A program made the translations under genes and the position numbers. From an uncultured Lachnospira sp. (GTDB lineage: Bacteria; Bacillota; Clostridia; Lachnospirales; Lachnospiraceae), in the NCBI GenBank assembly GCA_934358235.1, contig CAKRKK010000028.1, forward strand, positions 1 to 16,903: a stretch of DNA of 16,903 bases, written 5' to 3'. Shown here in pieces: positions 15,578 to 16,903 of this stretch. The notes beneath the pieces were generated by a model. The model made no database searches. It saw only the letters and a program-made list of their open reading frames with translations, and was not told the origin of the DNA. Each line of letters opens with the position of its first letter. Position 1 is the first letter of the stretch.

Positions 15578-16789
15578 ATGGTACGTTTTACATTACCAAG
15601 AGATTTATATCATGGTAAAGGAGCTCTTGAAGCACTTAAGACTCTTAAAGGAAAGAAGGCTATCATCTGTGTGGGTGGTGGTTCTATGAAGCGTTTCGGA
15701 TTCCTTCAGAGAGCTGAGGATTATCTTAAGGAAGCAGGAATGGAAGTTAAGTTATTCGAGGGTATCGAATCAGATCCTTCAGTTGATACAGTTATGAAGG
15801 GTGCTAAGGTTATGGAAGAATATCAGCCAGACTGGATAGTAGCTATTGGTGGTGGTTCTCCTATCGATGCAGCAAAGGCTATGTGGATTAAGTACGAATA
15901 TCCAGAAACAACATTTGAAGATATGTGTAAGGTATTCGGTTTACCAAAGCTTCGTACTAAAGCTCATTTCTGTGCTGTTTCATCTACATCAGGTACAGCT
16001 ACAGAGGTTACAGCATTCTCAGTTATAACAGATTATGAGAAAGGTATTAAATATCCTTTAGCAGACTTTGAGATTACACCAGATGTAGCTATTGTAGATC
16101 CAGAGCTTGCAGAAACTATGCCTAAGAAGCTGGTAGCACATACAGGTATGGATGCTATGACACATGCTATTGAAGCATATGTATCAACAGCTAACTGTGA
16201 TTATACAGATGCACTTGCACTTCATGCTATGAAGATGATTAAAGATGATCTTGTTGGTTCATATAACGAAGATATGGAGAAGAGAGATGCAATGCACAAT
16301 GCACAATGTCTTGCAGGTATGGCATTCTCTAACGCATTACTTGGTATTGTTCATTCTATGGCACATAAGACAGGTGCAGCATTTGAAGGTGGACATATTA
16401 TTCATGGTGCAGCTAATGCTATGTATCTTCCTAAGGTTATTAAGTTTAACTCTAAGGATGAAACAGCAGCTAAGCGTTATGCATACATAGCAGATTTCTT
16501 AGGCTTAGGTGGAGCTACAACAGAAGCCAAGATTGATAACTTAATCGCTATGCTCCGTAAGATGAATGACGAGCTTAACATTCCACAGTGCATTAAGAAC
16601 TATGGTGAGGGTGGTCTCCCAGCAGAACAGGGAATTGTTCCAGAAGATGAATTCCTCGCTAAGTTATCAGACGTTGCAGCTAATGCTATAAAGGATGCAT
16701 GTACAGGTTCTAATCCACGTCAGCCAAGTCAGGAAGAGATGGAGAAGCTTCTTAAGTGCTGCTACTATGATACAGAAGTAGATTTCTAG
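15578..16789 (+). CDS. Iron-containing alcohol dehydrogenase (group III)
   Basis: 403-residue NAD(P)H-dependent alcohol dehydrogenase of the Fe-ADH family, probably reducing acetaldehyde or butyraldehyde-type aldehydes during fermentation. The N-terminal half is a dinucleotide-binding domain with AIGGGSPIDAAKAM (Gly91-Gly93, Asp97) and VSSTSGTATEVTAFSVI. The C-terminal helical domain has metal ligands by analogy with FucO: Asp192 and His196 in GMDAMTHAIEAY, His259 in GIVHSMAH, and His276 in HIIHGAANA. The length is that of a standalone enzyme, not a bifunctional AdhE. AGGAGG (15563-15568) lies nine bases before the ATG. Codon use (CGT, ATT/ATC, GGT) is more biased than in the SMC-like genes, suggesting high expression. 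The Rex-like operator upstream suggests induction at high NADH. The exact alcohol substrate cannot be told from sequence. Confidence 0.95.
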   Translation: MVRFTLPRDLYHGKGALEALKTLKGKKAIICVGGGSMKRFGFLQRAEDYLKEAGMEVKLFEGIESDPSVDTVMKGAKVMEEYQPDWIVAIGGGSPIDAAKAMWIKYEYPETTFEDMCKVFGLPKLRTKAHFCAVSSTSGTATEVTAFSVITDYEKGIKYPLADFEITPDVAIVDPELAETMPKKLVAHTGMDAMTHAIEAYVSTANCDYTDALALHAMKMIKDDLVGSYNEDMEKRDAMHNAQCLAGMAFSNALLGIVHSMAHKTGAAFEGGHIIHGAANAMYLPKVIKFNSKDETAAKRYAYIADFLGLGGATTEAKIDNLIAMLRKMNDELNIPQCIKNYGEGGLPAEQGIVPEDEFLAKLSDVAANAIKDACTGSNPRQPSQEEMEKLLKCCYYDTEVDF

Positions 16790-16809
16790 AAATATAATTA
16801 TATAGTGAT

Positions 16810-16834
16810 GTCGGGGTCAAAAGCCCCCGACTTT
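16810..16834 (+). terminator. GC-rich terminator hairpin after the alcohol dehydrogenase gene
   Basis: GTCGGGG (16810-16816) pairs with CCCCGAC (16825-16831) around an 8-base loop. The following T-tract is short (TTT, then GAT), so termination may be partial. A competing pairing of GGTCAAA with TTTGATACC around the right arm is also possible. Confidence 0.7.
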
Positions 16835-16843
16835 GATACCTAC

Positions 16844-16875
16844 GAATTGTTCCGTGCTACGCACTCCCACAATTC
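16844..16875. repeat. Nested palindrome, possible intergenic repeat element
   Basis: The outer arms GAATTGT (16844-16850) and ACAATTC (16869-16875) are perfect. The inner arms GTGC (16854-16857) and GCAC (16861-16864) are also perfect around a 3-base loop, giving an interrupted cruciform. A further pair TCCCAC (16865-16870) / GTGGGA (16895-16900) overlaps it, so two alternative folds are possible. The element runs to the window edge. Whether it recurs in the genome cannot be seen. Confidence 0.55.
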
Positions 16876-16903
16876 TTCCCAATATTCGCATATCGTGGGA
16901 TTA

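Noticed and set aside
16817..16840. Antiterminator/riboswitch-like alternative pairing (GGTCAAA with TTTGATACC)
   Set aside because: It lies downstream of a gene with no gene visible after it in the window. Without the following sequence it is simpler to read it as part of the terminator and repeat region.

Overview
This window suggests a low-GC, Gram-positive anaerobe of the Clostridia, most likely a Lachnospiraceae-type gut bacterium. The evidence is an A+T-rich sequence with strong AGGAGG-type ribosome binding sites, heavy use of ATA (Ile) and AGA (Arg) codons, a recR product of the Firmicutes type, lipoproteins with lipoboxes, and an iron-containing alcohol dehydrogenase behind a Rex-like operator. 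Genus cannot be set from the sequence alone. No tRNA, rRNA, CRISPR array, insertion sequence or phage gene was recognised.

Region 1 (1-10781) begins with recR, which lacks only about its first codon. A strong extended -10 promoter follows, then a long A+T-rich leader and four large genes on the + strand. The first three look like a kleisin / winged-helix partner / SMC-ATPase set of the MukBEF-MksBEF-Wadjet (JetABC) superfamily: a ~549-residue JetA/MksF-like protein, a 234-residue JetB/MksE-like protein and a 1482-residue JetC/MksB-like ATPase. No JetD/MksG nuclease gene is present. In its place is a 978-residue protein with an N-terminal TPR-like helical region, a long charged repeat-rich linker, and a C-terminal AAA+ domain of CbxX/SpoVK type whose Walker A, Walker B and arginine-finger positions all look degenerate. 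This gene has its own well-formed candidate promoter. The SMC-like ATPase also carries Asn where the Walker B catalytic Glu normally sits. The block is therefore a candidate nuclease-less Wadjet/MksBEF relative with a pseudo-AAA+ accessory, next to the recombination-repair gene recR. It is the best candidate here for an undescribed system.

Region 2 (10782-13032) holds a standalone transketolase gene (tkt) with a leader hairpin, followed by a long hairpin that can act as a terminator in both directions.

Region 3 (13064-15256) is a divergent pair of cell-envelope lipoprotein genes. On the - strand is an L,D-transpeptidase (YkuD fold) with a 12-residue tandem-repeat linker. On the + strand is a VanX-like D-Ala-D-Ala dipeptidase (M15D) in which the third zinc ligand, usually His, is Asp. 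Both act on peptidoglycan chemistry and share an intergenic region.

Region 4 (15257-16903) holds an A+T-rich spacer, a near-consensus promoter with an overlapping Rex-type operator, an iron-containing alcohol dehydrogenase gene, a GC-rich terminator hairpin, and at the right edge a nested palindrome resembling an intergenic repeat element.
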